32,149 bases of DNA, from positions 1-32,149 of the forward strand of contig JAJYJK010000014.1 of the NCBI GenBank assembly GCA_021789555.1. The letters run 5' to 3'. This document shows positions 1 through 8,636 of this stretch, piece by piece. The position numbers were made by a program, and so were the translations under genes. The notes beneath the pieces are model-generated. The model searched no databases. It was not told the origin of the DNA and worked only from the letters and a program-made list of their open reading frames with translations. Source of the stretch: Nitrospirota bacterium (GTDB lineage Bacteria > Nitrospirota > Thermodesulfovibrionia > Thermodesulfovibrionales > JdFR-88). The first letter of the stretch is position 1. Every line of letters begins with the position of its first letter.

Positions 1-20
1 AAGGATTAAAAAGATATTCG

Positions 21-1244
21 TTACTCGTACCTGAGCGGCTCCACCGGATTGAGCCTCGCCGCCTGCCAGGCCGGATAGATCGTCGCCGAAAGCGATATTG
101 CGATGGCGGCAAACGAGACCGTGACGAAATCCCATGGGTTCATCTTTACGGGCAGGTGGCTTAGGTAATAGACGTCGGCCGGGAGTTTCACTATCTGGTA
201 GGTATTCATCAGATACCCGAGCAGATACCCGCCCGCCACCCCCATGGCCGTGCCCACCAGGCCTATGAGCAGCCCCTGGATGACAAAGACCGCCATTATG
301 CCGCGGCTGGTCGCGCCCATCGCCTTCAGTATCGCTATCTCCCGCTGTTTTTCGACCACATTCATCATTAAGGTGCTCACGATGTTGAAACTGGCCACAA
401 GTATTATGAAGGTAAGTATTATGAACATCGTTATCTTTTCCAGTTTCAGGGCGGAAAACAGGTTTTTGTTCATCTGTATCCAGTCCCTCACGAAATAGGG
501 GAACCCCAATTGCTTGTTTAATTTTTCCCTTACCTCCGGGGCCCGGTATATGTCGTCGAGTTTCAGCTCTATGCCGGAGACCTTGTCCCCCATGCCGAAA
601 AACCGGGCGGCGGGCCCAAGCCCGGTAATCGCCAGGTTGGAGTCGTACTCGAACATGCCCATCTCGAAGATGCCCGCGACCCTGAACTGGCGCATCTTCG
701 GCAGCATGCCGAAGGGGCCTATCTCACCCGTCGGGGAGAGCACCGTGACATTGTCGCCTACTACAACCCCAAGCCGGCTTGCAAGCTCCGAGCCAAGCAG
801 GATTCCCGGCTCCTGCCCCGACAGCGTGAAAAAAGAGCCGGCCTTCATGTGCCGGTCCACATCGGTCACGTTTTTTTCCAGCGCCGGGTCTATGCCCCTG
901 ATGTAGACGCCCTGCGATGCGCTGCCCGCGGACAGCATCACCTGCCCCATCACAAACGGCGAGGCGGCCAGGACGTGGGGTTGTCTCTTCAACCTCGCCA
1001 GAAGACCTCCGTAATCGTCTATCGTGCCGTTGGCCGAGAGCACCACGGCGTGGGCGTTCACGCCCAGGATCTTTTTTTGCAGGTCGTTTCTGAAGCCGCC
1101 CATGACGGACAGCACCACCAGGAGCGTCATCACCCCCAGGGCGACACCGCTTACGGAGACGGCGGCGTTGAAGGATATGCCTTTCTGTTTCTTTCTGGAC
1201 TTCAGATACCTGAAGGCGATAAACAGGGTATAAGGCAAGCGCAT
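21..1244 (-). CDS. LolC/LolE-family lipoprotein-releasing ABC permease
   Basis: 407-residue inner-membrane permease of the LolCDE system, which extracts mature lipoproteins from the inner membrane for transfer to LolA. The sequence shows the family layout: a first membrane segment near residues 25-48, a periplasmic MacB-like core to about 250, then three C-terminal FtsX-type membrane segments (about 270-400). The EKQREIAILKAMGAT stretch between them is the coupling helix typical of this family. Length matches LolC/LolE (about 400-415). The ATG at 1244 gives the usual N-terminus (PYTLFIAFRYL). An AAGGG lies directly against the ATG, so the ribosome site is poor. The cognate ATPase (lolD) would be expected beyond position 1. 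LolC and LolE cannot be separated by eye, and many non-gamma-proteobacteria carry one fused-role copy. Confidence 0.93.
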   Translation of the reverse strand: MRLPYTLFIAFRYLKSRKKQKGISFNAAVSVSGVALGVMTLLVVLSVMGGFRNDLQKKILGVNAHAVVLSANGTIDDYGGLLARLKRQPHVLAASPFVMGQVMLSAGSASQGVYIRGIDPALEKNVTDVDRHMKAGSFFTLSGQEPGILLGSELASRLGVVVGDNVTVLSPTGEIGPFGMLPKMRQFRVAGIFEMGMFEYDSNLAITGLGPAARFFGMGDKVSGIELKLDDIYRAPEVREKLNKQLGFPYFVRDWIQMNKNLFSALKLEKITMFIILTFIILVASFNIVSTLMMNVVEKQREIAILKAMGATSRGIMAVFVIQGLLIGLVGTAMGVAGGYLLGYLMNTYQIVKLPADVYYLSHLPVKMNPWDFVTVSFAAIAISLSATIYPAWQAARLNPVEPLRYE

Positions 1245-1310
1245 CCCTTAATAATAATCAATCGGGGCATGTTTTGCCAGAAACACCGGCATTTTTAATT
1301 CGGAAGCCCA

Positions 1311-1380
1311 CCCGCCTCCCTCACCCCAACCCTCTTCCATTGGGAGAGGGAGAAACGAAGAGGGTGAAGGGCGGGCGGGT
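1311..1380. repeat. Intergenic nested palindrome
   Basis: The divergent spacer between the lol permease and the phosphoesterase contains nested complementary arms: CCCGCC/GGCGGG outside, CTCACCC (1320-1326) with GGGTGAAG (1362-1369), and inner CCCTCT (1330-1335) with AGAGGG (1345-1350). It resembles the short GC-rich palindromic intergenic elements scattered through many bacterial genomes. A related purine/pyrimidine-rich block lies at 4265-4376. Function unknown; no promoter can be read with confidence in this spacer. Confidence 0.5.
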
Positions 1381-1399
1381 TTTATGATATAAATACATT

Positions 1400-2536
1400 A
1401 TGTCCCCGTTCGTCTTCATCATAGCCCTGTTCCAGCTCATCGTATTTCTTGGCCACTGGCTCCTCTATAAGACGCTCGTCAGGTTTTTGGGGCTCCAGGG
1501 TTCTACGGCCCTGGGGTCCGCGGCCCTGAAACTCCTCTTCGTGTCGCTGTCCATCAGTTTCCTGGCCGCCTCGGTGCTTGCCTTCAGGCAAAGCGGCCCG
1601 CTTGTGCGGGCCTTCTACACGCTTTCGGCCTCATGGCTCGGGGTCTTTCATTTCCTCTTCTGGGCCTCCGTCCTGTGCTGGATTTCGTTCTGGGCGCACA
1701 GGGCGTTTGGGTTGCGCTTTGATTCCGCCACCTGGGCGACGGCCCTTCTCTCATTGGGGTTAATCGCCGGCCTCTACGGTATCGTCAACGCCCAAAACCC
1801 CGGGATAAAAAAAATCGACATCGCCCTTTCCGGCCCGGCCGCGGGGCACAATCCGCATAATCTCTGGAGGGGCAAGACCGCGGTCTTCATAAGCGACCTC
1901 CACCTGGGGCCGGTCAGGAATACGGGCTTTGCCCGCCGGATGGCCGACAGGATAAGGGGACTCGGCCCGGACATCCTCTTTATCGGCGGGGACCTCTATG
2001 ACGGCACAAAATCCGACGCCAAAAAACTCGCGGAGCCTTTCGCGGAGATTGCCCCCCCGCTTGGGGTCTACTTCATAACAGGCAACCATGAGGAGTTCTC
2101 CGCAGGCGCAAAGGAAAGATACATCCGGGCCGTAAGCGAGGCGGGCATAAAGGTGCTCGACAACCGGATGGTTGTGGTGGATGGCCTCCAGATAGTCGGG
2201 GTCGACTACATGGACACCTTCACAAAAAAAGCGTACGAGCGGGTGCTGGAAAAGATAGGTTTTACACGTGGGGGGCCGGTGCTGCTGCTGAAACATTCGC
2301 CCATGTACCCGGATGTCTCATACAGGCAGGGCGTGACGCTCGAGCTCTGCGGCCACACCCACGGGGGGCAGATATTACCCGTCAACTTCATTACCCATTA
2401 TGTTTACAAGGGGTTTGACGGCGGTCTGAAAAGGCTCGGCAATCTCACCGTCTATACATCGGAGGGGACCGGCACCTGGGGGCCGCCGATGCGCGTGGGC
2501 AGCGAGCCCGAGATCACAGTCATCCGCTTCTTATAG
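1400..2536 (+). CDS. Membrane-anchored metallophosphoesterase (calcineurin-like, YkuE-type)
   Basis: 378 residues. The first ~135 residues form about four hydrophobic segments. A calcineurin-like phosphoesterase domain follows from about residue 160. All metal-ligand motifs are visible in order: SDLHLG (DxH), GGDLYDG (GDxxD-like), GNHEE (GNHE), LLKHSP and CGHTHGG (GHxH). This architecture matches the membrane-bound phosphoesterases typified by YaeI/YkuE, which act on lipid-linked or cell-envelope phosphoesters; the substrate here is unknown. The ATG at 1400 has no clear Shine-Dalgarno. The gene stands alone between the divergent lol permease and the convergent lysS. Confidence 0.9.
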   Translation: MSPFVFIIALFQLIVFLGHWLLYKTLVRFLGLQGSTALGSAALKLLFVSLSISFLAASVLAFRQSGPLVRAFYTLSASWLGVFHFLFWASVLCWISFWAHRAFGLRFDSATWATALLSLGLIAGLYGIVNAQNPGIKKIDIALSGPAAGHNPHNLWRGKTAVFISDLHLGPVRNTGFARRMADRIRGLGPDILFIGGDLYDGTKSDAKKLAEPFAEIAPPLGVYFITGNHEEFSAGAKERYIRAVSEAGIKVLDNRMVVVDGLQIVGVDYMDTFTKKAYERVLEKIGFTRGGPVLLLKHSPMYPDVSYRQGVTLELCGHTHGGQILPVNFITHYVYKGFDGGLKRLGNLTVYTSEGTGTWGPPMRVGSEPEITVIRFL

Positions 2537-2733
2537 TCAGGCCCCGACAAAGGCAGGAGGCGTACGGGGACGGCCAAAATAATTATCTGCCTGGTCCTGA
2601 GAGAGGAAGCTATGCGGACGGACACACACCGCCGCATCTTGATAACTGTTTGCCCTTCGCCCTGAAGATGGATTCAATAAAGCCGTTCGGACACGCCCGG
2701 AACCGCGCGACCGAACGAAAGGGCAGGCAGATA

Positions 2734-4218
2734 TTATTCGGGTTTCATCTGCGGGAAGAGGATCACGTCCCTTATCGACGGGACATCGGCCAGCAGCATC
2801 ATGAGCCTGTCTATCCCCACGCCCTCGCCTGCCGCGGGGGGCATCCCGTATTCGAGCGCCCTGATGAAATCCTCGTCCATGGGGTGGGTCTCCTCATCGC
2901 CCCGGGCCTTCTCCTCGAGCTGCTTTAAAAACCGCTCGCGCTGGTCCAGGGGATCATTCAGCTCCGAGAAGGCGTTTGCGATCTCCCGGCCCGCGATGAA
3001 AAGCTCGAACCTGTCCACAAGCGACGGGTCGGAGGCCTTCTTTTTGGCAAGCGGGGAAAGCTCCACGGGGTAATCCGTTATGAAGGTGGGCTGAACGAGA
3101 GAGGGCTCCACCGTCTCCTTGAATATCTCGTCCAGGACTTTCCCAAAAGAAGCGCCGGGGGCCAATTGTATTTTATTTGACACCGCCCATGCCCTGGCGG
3201 CGCGCTCGTCCCGTAGCGCATCGCCGGGCACGCCTTTTTCCTCCATGATGCCCAGCATCGGGTAGCGGGGCCAGGGCGGGGTCAAATCAATCTCCACATC
3301 CCCGTATGGGAATTTCAATTTCCCAAGCGCCTTCATCGCTATTTCCGAGAACATCCTTTCGGTAAAGGACATCAGAAATTCGTAGTCCTTGTTTGCCATG
3401 TAGAATTCGAGCATCGTGAACTCCGGGTTGTGTCTTGTGGATATGCCCTCGTTCCTGAAATTCTTGTTCAGCTCGAAGACCCTCTCGTAGCCGCCGACGA
3501 GGAGCCGCTTCAGGTAAAGCTCCGGGGCTATTCGCAGGTAGAGGTCCATGCCCAGGGCGATGTGATGCGTCTTGAAGGGTTTAGCGGCGGCCCCGCCCGC
3601 GATCTGGTGCATCATCGGGGTCTCGACCTCTATGAACCCCTCTTTTTCGAGGAAATCCCGTATCGCCTTGATCACCGAGCTTCGGAGACGGAAGGTCTCC
3701 TTCACCTGGGGATTGGCGATAAGGTCAAGGTAACGCTGGCGGTACCGGGTCTCCACATCCTGAAGCCCGTGCCACTTTTCGGGCAGGGGACGGAGGGCCT
3801 TGCTGAGGAGGGCGAAATCCTGCACCCCTATGGTCAGCTCGCCCGTGCGGGTCTTGAAGAGGAGCCCGGAGACGCCGATGATGTCTCCCATGTCGATATA
3901 TTTCTTGAAAAAGGAGTATTTTTCAGCGCCGATTATGTCCTTCTTGAAATAGAGCTGTATCTTCCCGGTGGCGTCCAGCAGATGGGCAAACGAGGCCTTT
4001 CCGAAATCCCTCACGGTTATCAGCCTGCCCGCGACGACGGCCGGGGGCGGCGCCGCCTCGAGCTCTTCCCTGGATTTCGGGGCGTAGTCCGAGATGAGCT
4101 GCAGGGCGCGGTCTTCGACCTCGTAAGGCCCGCCGTAGGGCTCGACTCCAAGGGCCTTCAGCTCCTTGAGTTTTTTGAGCCTCTGCTCCATGAGATCACC
4201 AATGGTCTCTTCGGCCAT
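2734..4218 (-). CDS. lysS: Lysyl-tRNA synthetase, class II
   Basis: Charges tRNA-Lys with lysine. 494 residues from the ATG at 4218, a normal length for bacterial LysS. An N-terminal OB-fold anticodon-binding domain (about residues 60-140) is followed by the class II catalytic core: motif 1 around FIEVETPMM, motif 2 FRNEG (about 254-258) in a NKNFRNEGISTRHNPEF context, and motif 3 GIDRLMMLLA near the C-terminus. A longer reading with a TTG start at 4257 is possible, but that TTG is the -35 box of a near-consensus promoter, so I choose 4218. No Shine-Dalgarno precedes 4218, and the transcript is predicted to start only 2-3 nt upstream. The gene is convergent with the phosphoesterase. Confidence 0.95.
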   Translation of the reverse strand: MAEETIGDLMEQRLKKLKELKALGVEPYGGPYEVEDRALQLISDYAPKSREELEAAPPPAVVAGRLITVRDFGKASFAHLLDATGKIQLYFKKDIIGAEKYSFFKKYIDMGDIIGVSGLLFKTRTGELTIGVQDFALLSKALRPLPEKWHGLQDVETRYRQRYLDLIANPQVKETFRLRSSVIKAIRDFLEKEGFIEVETPMMHQIAGGAAAKPFKTHHIALGMDLYLRIAPELYLKRLLVGGYERVFELNKNFRNEGISTRHNPEFTMLEFYMANKDYEFLMSFTERMFSEIAMKALGKLKFPYGDVEIDLTPPWPRYPMLGIMEEKGVPGDALRDERAARAWAVSNKIQLAPGASFGKVLDEIFKETVEPSLVQPTFITDYPVELSPLAKKKASDPSLVDRFELFIAGREIANAFSELNDPLDQRERFLKQLEEKARGDEETHPMDEDFIRALEYGMPPAAGEGVGIDRLMMLLADVPSIRDVILFPQMKPE

Positions 4219-4227
4219 AAGATGAGG

Positions 4228-4257
4228 ATTATAAAAAGCCCCGCGTTTTTTAGTCAA
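4228..4257 (-). promoter_or_regulatory. Near-consensus sigma-70 promoter of lysS
   Basis: On the minus strand TTGACT (4257-4252), an 18-nt spacer and a perfect TATAAT (4233-4228) lie directly before the lysS ATG at 4218. Counting six or seven bases from the -10 box puts the transcript start at about 4221, so the mRNA would be essentially leaderless. This agrees with the lack of a ribosome binding site. Confidence 0.75.
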
Positions 4258-4307
4258 GGAGATATGGATTTCCCGCCCCCCCGCCCTAATCCCCCGAACG
4301 ACAAAAA

Positions 4308-4376
4308 CCTATCCGCCCTCACTCCTGTCCCCTCTCCCTTTGAGGGCGTATCGCAATTCAGCCAAACCGTGATAGG
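4308..4376. repeat. Nested intergenic hairpin
   Basis: Between the divergent lysS and kinase genes, CCTATC (4308-4313) pairs with GATAGG (4371-4376), and inside it CGCCCTC (4314-4320) pairs with GAGGGCG (4342-4348). The flanks are pyrimidine-rich (run of Cs at 4272-4282). It looks like the same class of short palindromic spacer element as that at 1311-1380. No function can be assigned. Confidence 0.45.
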
Positions 4377-4425
4377 ATTAGAATCTAAAGAAGGCGAAAG
4401 CCGGGAAAAATAAGGCAGGGGGCCA

Positions 4426-5073
4426 ATGGGAAAGATACTGATAACCATCTCCAGACAGTTTGCAAGCGGCGGCGCCTATATCGGGCAAAGCCTCGCCAGA
4501 CGGTTTTCCTACGCGTATTTCGACAGGGAGATACTCCGGCGGGCCGCGGAGCAGTTGGACGAGGAGGAGGCCCGGATCGAGAAACGCGAGGAAAGGCTCT
4601 CGGGTTTTTTCGAAGACGTAATCAGGCCTTTCATCTTCGGCTCCCCGGAGACGGCCTATATGCCCCCGCCCCTGCGCCCCGTCGATGACCGGGACCTCTT
4701 CCGGGCCGAGGCGGCGATAATCCGCCAATTCGCCAAAAAATATGACGCCGTCTTCGTCGGGCGCTGCGCGTCCCACGTGCTGCGGGAAGAGCCCGGCCTT
4801 GTAAACATATTCCTCCACGCGCGGATGGAGTTCCGCGTGAAGCAGGCCATGGAGGCCTACGGCGTGAGCGCCGATGAGGCCGCCGGGCTCATCGAGAAAT
4901 CGGACCACGACAGGAGGAAATTCATAAGCGCCATGACAGGCGCCGATTGGACCGACGTGAGGAATTACCATCTTGCCATCGATACCGGAAGGACCGGCTT
5001 CAAGACCGCGGAGGAGATGGTCCGCCTTTTGGTCGAAGAGGTGCGCGCCAAAATCGGCGGCGCGAAAAGCTGA
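4426..5073 (+). CDS. Cytidylate kinase-like family protein
   Basis: 215 residues, P-loop kinase fold. The start ITISRQFASGG matches the N-terminus of the 'cytidylate kinase-like' family, in which a degenerate Walker A is followed by a YFDREIL element (about residues 35-41). VFVGRCASHVL (about 106-116) and the DHDRRKF lid-like segment (about 164-170) also fit. True Cmk makes CDP from CMP; members of this looser family have unproven substrates. GGGGG seven to three bases before the ATG serves as ribosome site. It is followed by a 122-nt spacer holding tandem repeats and then by the glucan dikinase gene on the same strand. Confidence 0.8.
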   Translation: MGKILITISRQFASGGAYIGQSLARRFSYAYFDREILRRAAEQLDEEEARIEKREERLSGFFEDVIRPFIFGSPETAYMPPPLRPVDDRDLFRAEAAIIRQFAKKYDAVFVGRCASHVLREEPGLVNIFLHARMEFRVKQAMEAYGVSADEAAGLIEKSDHDRRKFISAMTGADWTDVRNYHLAIDTGRTGFKTAEEMVRLLVEEVRAKIGGAKS

Positions 5074-5098
5074 CGGAGCCCCGCCGGATAAAATTTCA

Positions 5099-5185
5099 CT
5101 AAAACATAAAGACGGGTTTTTGCTGGAACATAAAAACGGGCATTTGCTAAAACATAAAGACGGATTTTGCTAAAATATAAAATAG
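5099..5185 (+). repeat. 24-bp tandem direct repeat in the leader of the glucan dikinase gene
   Basis: Three near-identical units and one partial unit: 5099-5122, 5123-5146, 5147-5169 and 5170-5185. The shared core is CTAAAACATAAAGACGG followed by a T-rich end. The repeat is AT-rich in a GC-rich neighbourhood and lies immediately before the ATG at 5196. It is not in frame with either flanking gene. It could be a protein-binding array or a replication-slippage product. Confidence 0.85.
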
Positions 5186-5195
5186 TGAAGAGATC

Positions 5196-8100
5196 ATGAC
5201 CCCGACCGAAAAAATCAGCACCGAAAGCGGCATAGTGCTTTTCATCCAAAAGCGCATCTGGGAAGACCAGGCGGAGATGGCCATCAGGGCGGAGGGCGGG
5301 CAGGAGCGATTCGTCCTGCACTGGGGATTTAAACGCGAACCCGGAGGGCCGTGGGAGGTGCCGCCCGAGCGGAACTGGCCCATTGGCAGCAACCCCTTCG
5401 ACCATGCCGCCATCCAGACCCTCCTGGACCCTTCAGGGGGAGAGATCACGATAAAAATCGACCTCCGGGCAGGTTTCAGGTTCCTGGACTTCGCACTGTT
5501 TTTCCCGGCGGAGGGCCACTGGGACAATAATCTGGGCAGAAACTACCGTATCGAGCTGCCGGGGCCAATCGCGCCGCCCGCATCACCCGGCACTCCAGCA
5601 CCCGGCCCTCTGGAGGGCCGGATGGGGGACATCGACTTCCTTGCGCGGGAGATCATCCAGAAAGAGATGGGCCAAAATTCCTGGACCCTCATGCACAGGT
5701 TTAACCTATGCTGCGATCTTCTGGACAAAGTAGGGGAAAACGATATCGAGGGGCTCGCGCTCATCTATGTGTGGCTGAGGTTCTCGGCCTTAAGGCAGCT
5801 CGACTGGCAGCGAAACTACAACACCAAGCCGAGGGAGCTCGGCCATGCGCTGGACAGGCTCTCCACGAAACTCGCCGTCAGATACCAAAACGCGCCCGGG
5901 GGGAAAGAGCGGGAGATGATAAGGCTCATCATGGGCACGCTCGGCCGGGGCAGCGACGCCCAGCGCGTCCGGGACGAGGTGCTCGCCATCATGCACCGGC
6001 ACCACATAAAAGAGGTCTCCGGCCATTTCATGGAAGAGTGGCACCAGAAACTGCACAACAACACAACGCCCGACGACATAGTGATCTGCGAGGCCTATCT
6101 CGATTTCCTCCGAAATGACGGCAATACGGAGGTCTTCTACCGGAGGCTCAGAGAAGGCGGGGTCACAAAGGCGAGGCTCGAAAGCTATGAGAGGCCCATA
6201 AAATCCCCTCCCGACTTCATACCGGCACTGAAGGACGCCCTTATACACGAATTCGGGAATTTCCTGAACATCCTGAAGGCGGTGCACTCGGGGACCGATC
6301 TGGATGCCGCCATCGCCGGGGCAAGGGGCCTTCTTGACCCCGAGACCGCTGGCGTAATCGACTCAATCCGCCAACCGGTTGGCCTGAAGGACCAACCAGT
6401 TCGCCCGGAAGGCAAGACATCGGAAGGCAGAACAGAACGACCTCTTTTAGTAAAAGGAGTAAAAGAACTTGCGGAGAAGATAATCAGGGCAAGAAGGCTG
6501 CTTGCGGAGAGGCCGGGAAAACATTTTTCCCCTGGCGAGATGCGAAATCTCCTTTTCCTCGACATGGCCCTTGAGGACCATCTCAGGGTCTTGATAGAGC
6601 GCAATCTCGAAGCAAAAATAGGGCCGGAGGATATGGTGTCTCTTATTTCTCTTGCCCTGGAGAACGTCTGCCTTTCATCCTCCGACGCCGAGCTGGACTA
6701 CAGCCTGAAATTCTGGAGGCGCCTGGAGAAAGGAGAGCTGCCCCTGCTGAAAAAGGCATGGGCCCTTCGGGCGGAGGCGGCCCGCGAGCGCATCGGGCGG
6801 GCAATCGGCGCCTTTGCCGCAAGGATGTATGACCTTCTGGACCCGAAGGCGAGATACCTGGGGGAGGCATTCCGCGCGGAGCCCTGGACGATAAAACTCT
6901 TCAGCGAAGAGGTGCTCCGCGGCAGACCCGCTTTCGCCCTGTCCGCCTTAATCGGCCTCATAGACCCGGTCCTCAGAAAGACAGCCGATATAGGCGACTG
7001 GCAGATTATCAGCCGGGGGCATGGGGAGAGGGGCCGGGCTTCCGGAGAGGTAATGGTCGTCAGGGCGCTCAGGGACATACAGGGGCAGGATTTCCCTTCC
7101 CCGAAAGTCATAGTGACAGATGAGATCCACGGCGATGAGGAGATACCTGCCGGCGTTTCGGCCATAATCACCTCTTCTTTTATCGACAGGCTCTCGCACC
7201 TCGCGATAAGGGCAAGAAATGCGGGTGTGTTTTTCGCCACCTGCTTCGATCAGCAATTGATGGGGGAGATAAAATCGGCGGAGGGCCGCAATGTGGGGGT
7301 ACGCCTTGCCGCCGCCGGCCTTGTGAGCTTTGAGGCTGCCCAGGCAGAGCCCGCCCAGACAGTGCCCGCCCAGGCGGCCCAGGCCGCCCTTAGAAATCCC
7401 GTCCGGCCCCGCGGGATGACGGCCGTATCGCCGCCCGAATACGCCGTCGCGTTTGCCGATTTCACCGAAAAAAACGTCGGCTACAAGTCCATCAATCTAA
7501 GACGCCTGTTTGGAAAACTACCGGACTGGATAAATCTTCCGGCCTCGCTTGCCATCCCCTTCGGGGTCTTCGAAAAGACGCTCGGCCTCGGGGAAAACAG
7601 GGAGGCCGAAAAAAGATACCGGCAGCTTGAAGAGGCGCTCAATAGCCGCGGCGAGGGCTATGAAAGGACGCTTGAGGGACTTAGAAAGACCACACTGGAG
7701 TTATTAAACCCTCCCGCGGGGCTTGAGGCCGCTCTGAAAGACAAGGCGTCACAACCGGGGCTCGCCCTTCCCGCATGGGACGAGGCATGGACGTGCATAA
7801 AGCGCGTCTGGGCCTCCAAGTGGAACGACCGGGCCTATCTAAGCAGAAAAACCAACGGCATCCGGCACCAGGACATCTTCATGTCCGTCCTCATACAGGG
7901 GGTCGTGGAGGCGGAGGCGGGCTTCGTGATACACACGGTAAACCCATTTACACTAGATCCGGATGAGATATACGCCGAGGCCGTGCTCGGCCTGGGCGAG
8001 ACCCTGGCGGGCAGTTATCCGGGCCTGTCGCTGGGCTTTACCTTCAGGAAAGAGGCCAGGCGGGCGCGCATACGCTCGATACCGAGCAAGAGCGCCGGCC

Positions 8101-8432
8101 TCTTCGGGCAAAAGGGCGGCCTCATATTCCGCTCCGATTCAAACGGCGAGGACCTGGCCGGTTATGCGGGGGCTGGGCTGTATGACAGTTTTATATTGCC
8201 CCCCCCGAATAGGGCGACGCTGGATTACACCGGCAGCCGCTTCGTTTGGGACGAGGAGTTCCTCATGGATTTCACACATAAGGTGGCCAGGATCGGCCTC
8301 GAGGTGGAAAAGGCGATGGGGGGCGCACAGGACATCGAGGGGGCATTCGTGGACACTGGCGCCCCCGGCACTGGTGCCCACGGCGCTGGTGCCCGGTTTT
8401 ATGTCGTCCAGGCCCGCCCCGAGGTGCTTTAA
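5196..8432 (+). CDS. Alpha-glucan, water dikinase (GWD-like, PEP-synthase superfamily)
   Basis: 1078 residues. GWD transfers the beta-phosphate of ATP to glucosyl units of alpha-glucan through a phosphohistidine, which loosens the polymer for hydrolysis. The N-terminus (about 15-120; HWGFKREPGG and NLGRNYRIELP) resembles the carbohydrate-binding region of plant GWD. A long helical middle follows. The swivelling phosphohistidine domain contains RLSHLAIRARN with His668 as the expected phospho-acceptor. An Ala/Gln/Pro-rich linker (about 712-740) precedes the C-terminal ATP-binding domain, where GFVIHTVNPFT, GLGETLAGSYPG, FRSDSNGEDLAGYAGAGLYDS and VVQARPEVL are very close to plant GWD. The ATG at 5196 has a weak GAAGAG site. 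The GH13 gene downstream supports a role in glycogen turnover. Confidence 0.88.
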   Translation: MTPTEKISTESGIVLFIQKRIWEDQAEMAIRAEGGQERFVLHWGFKREPGGPWEVPPERNWPIGSNPFDHAAIQTLLDPSGGEITIKIDLRAGFRFLDFALFFPAEGHWDNNLGRNYRIELPGPIAPPASPGTPAPGPLEGRMGDIDFLAREIIQKEMGQNSWTLMHRFNLCCDLLDKVGENDIEGLALIYVWLRFSALRQLDWQRNYNTKPRELGHALDRLSTKLAVRYQNAPGGKEREMIRLIMGTLGRGSDAQRVRDEVLAIMHRHHIKEVSGHFMEEWHQKLHNNTTPDDIVICEAYLDFLRNDGNTEVFYRRLREGGVTKARLESYERPIKSPPDFIPALKDALIHEFGNFLNILKAVHSGTDLDAAIAGARGLLDPETAGVIDSIRQPVGLKDQPVRPEGKTSEGRTERPLLVKGVKELAEKIIRARRLLAERPGKHFSPGEMRNLLFLDMALEDHLRVLIERNLEAKIGPEDMVSLISLALENVCLSSSDAELDYSLKFWRRLEKGELPLLKKAWALRAEAARERIGRAIGAFAARMYDLLDPKARYLGEAFRAEPWTIKLFSEEVLRGRPAFALSALIGLIDPVLRKTADIGDWQIISRGHGERGRASGEVMVVRALRDIQGQDFPSPKVIVTDEIHGDEEIPAGVSAIITSSFIDRLSHLAIRARNAGVFFATCFDQQLMGEIKSAEGRNVGVRLAAAGLVSFEAAQAEPAQTVPAQAAQAALRNPVRPRGMTAVSPPEYAVAFADFTEKNVGYKSINLRRLFGKLPDWINLPASLAIPFGVFEKTLGLGENREAEKRYRQLEEALNSRGEGYERTLEGLRKTTLELLNPPAGLEAALKDKASQPGLALPAWDEAWTCIKRVWASKWNDRAYLSRKTNGIRHQDIFMSVLIQGVVEAEAGFVIHTVNPFTLDPDEIYAEAVLGLGETLAGSYPGLSLGFTFRKEARRARIRSIPSKSAGLFGQKGGLIFRSDSNGEDLAGYAGAGLYDSFILPPPNRATLDYTGSRFVWDEEFLMDFTHKVARIGLEVEKAMGGAQDIEGAFVDTGAPGTGAHGAGARFYVVQARPEVL

Positions 8433-8483
8433 AAACTGGTGTGGTGTTTCAAAAATTATTCGCATATTGTTCAAGTGTTTTTA

Positions 8484-8567
8484 GCCGTCATTCCCGCGAA
8501 GGCGGGAATCCGGAACTCTTGTTTTTTAAGACAATGGATTCCCGATTAATACCTTGGGAATGACGGC
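8484..8567. repeat. 84-bp MITE-like palindromic element, copy 1
   Basis: Bounded by perfect 12-bp terminal inverted repeats, GCCGTCATTCCC (8484-8495) and GGGAATGACGGC (8556-8567). Inside are two hairpins: ATTCCCGC/GCGGGAAT with a four-base loop, and ATTCCC/GGGAAT at the right end. A second copy lies at 15865-15953 with the same layout. The element is non-coding, sits between the glucan dikinase and the GH13 gene, and resembles the common CGTCATTCCCGCG repeats of other genomes. Confidence 0.85.
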
Positions 8568-8636
8568 AAGCAGCTTTTTTCAAAAAAATTTTATATAAGG
8601 AATTTCTGAAACACTACACTGGAAGGAGGGCAAAAA

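Noticed and set aside
2612-2637. ATGCGG/CCGCAT inverted repeat between the convergent phosphoesterase and lysS genes as a terminator
   Set aside because: No T-tract on either strand and a bulged stem; too weak to list as a feature.
4973-5173. Small plus-strand reading frame with a repeating (L)LKHKDGF pattern
   Set aside because: It overlaps the kinase gene in another frame; the periodic peptide is only a result of the 24-bp DNA repeat.
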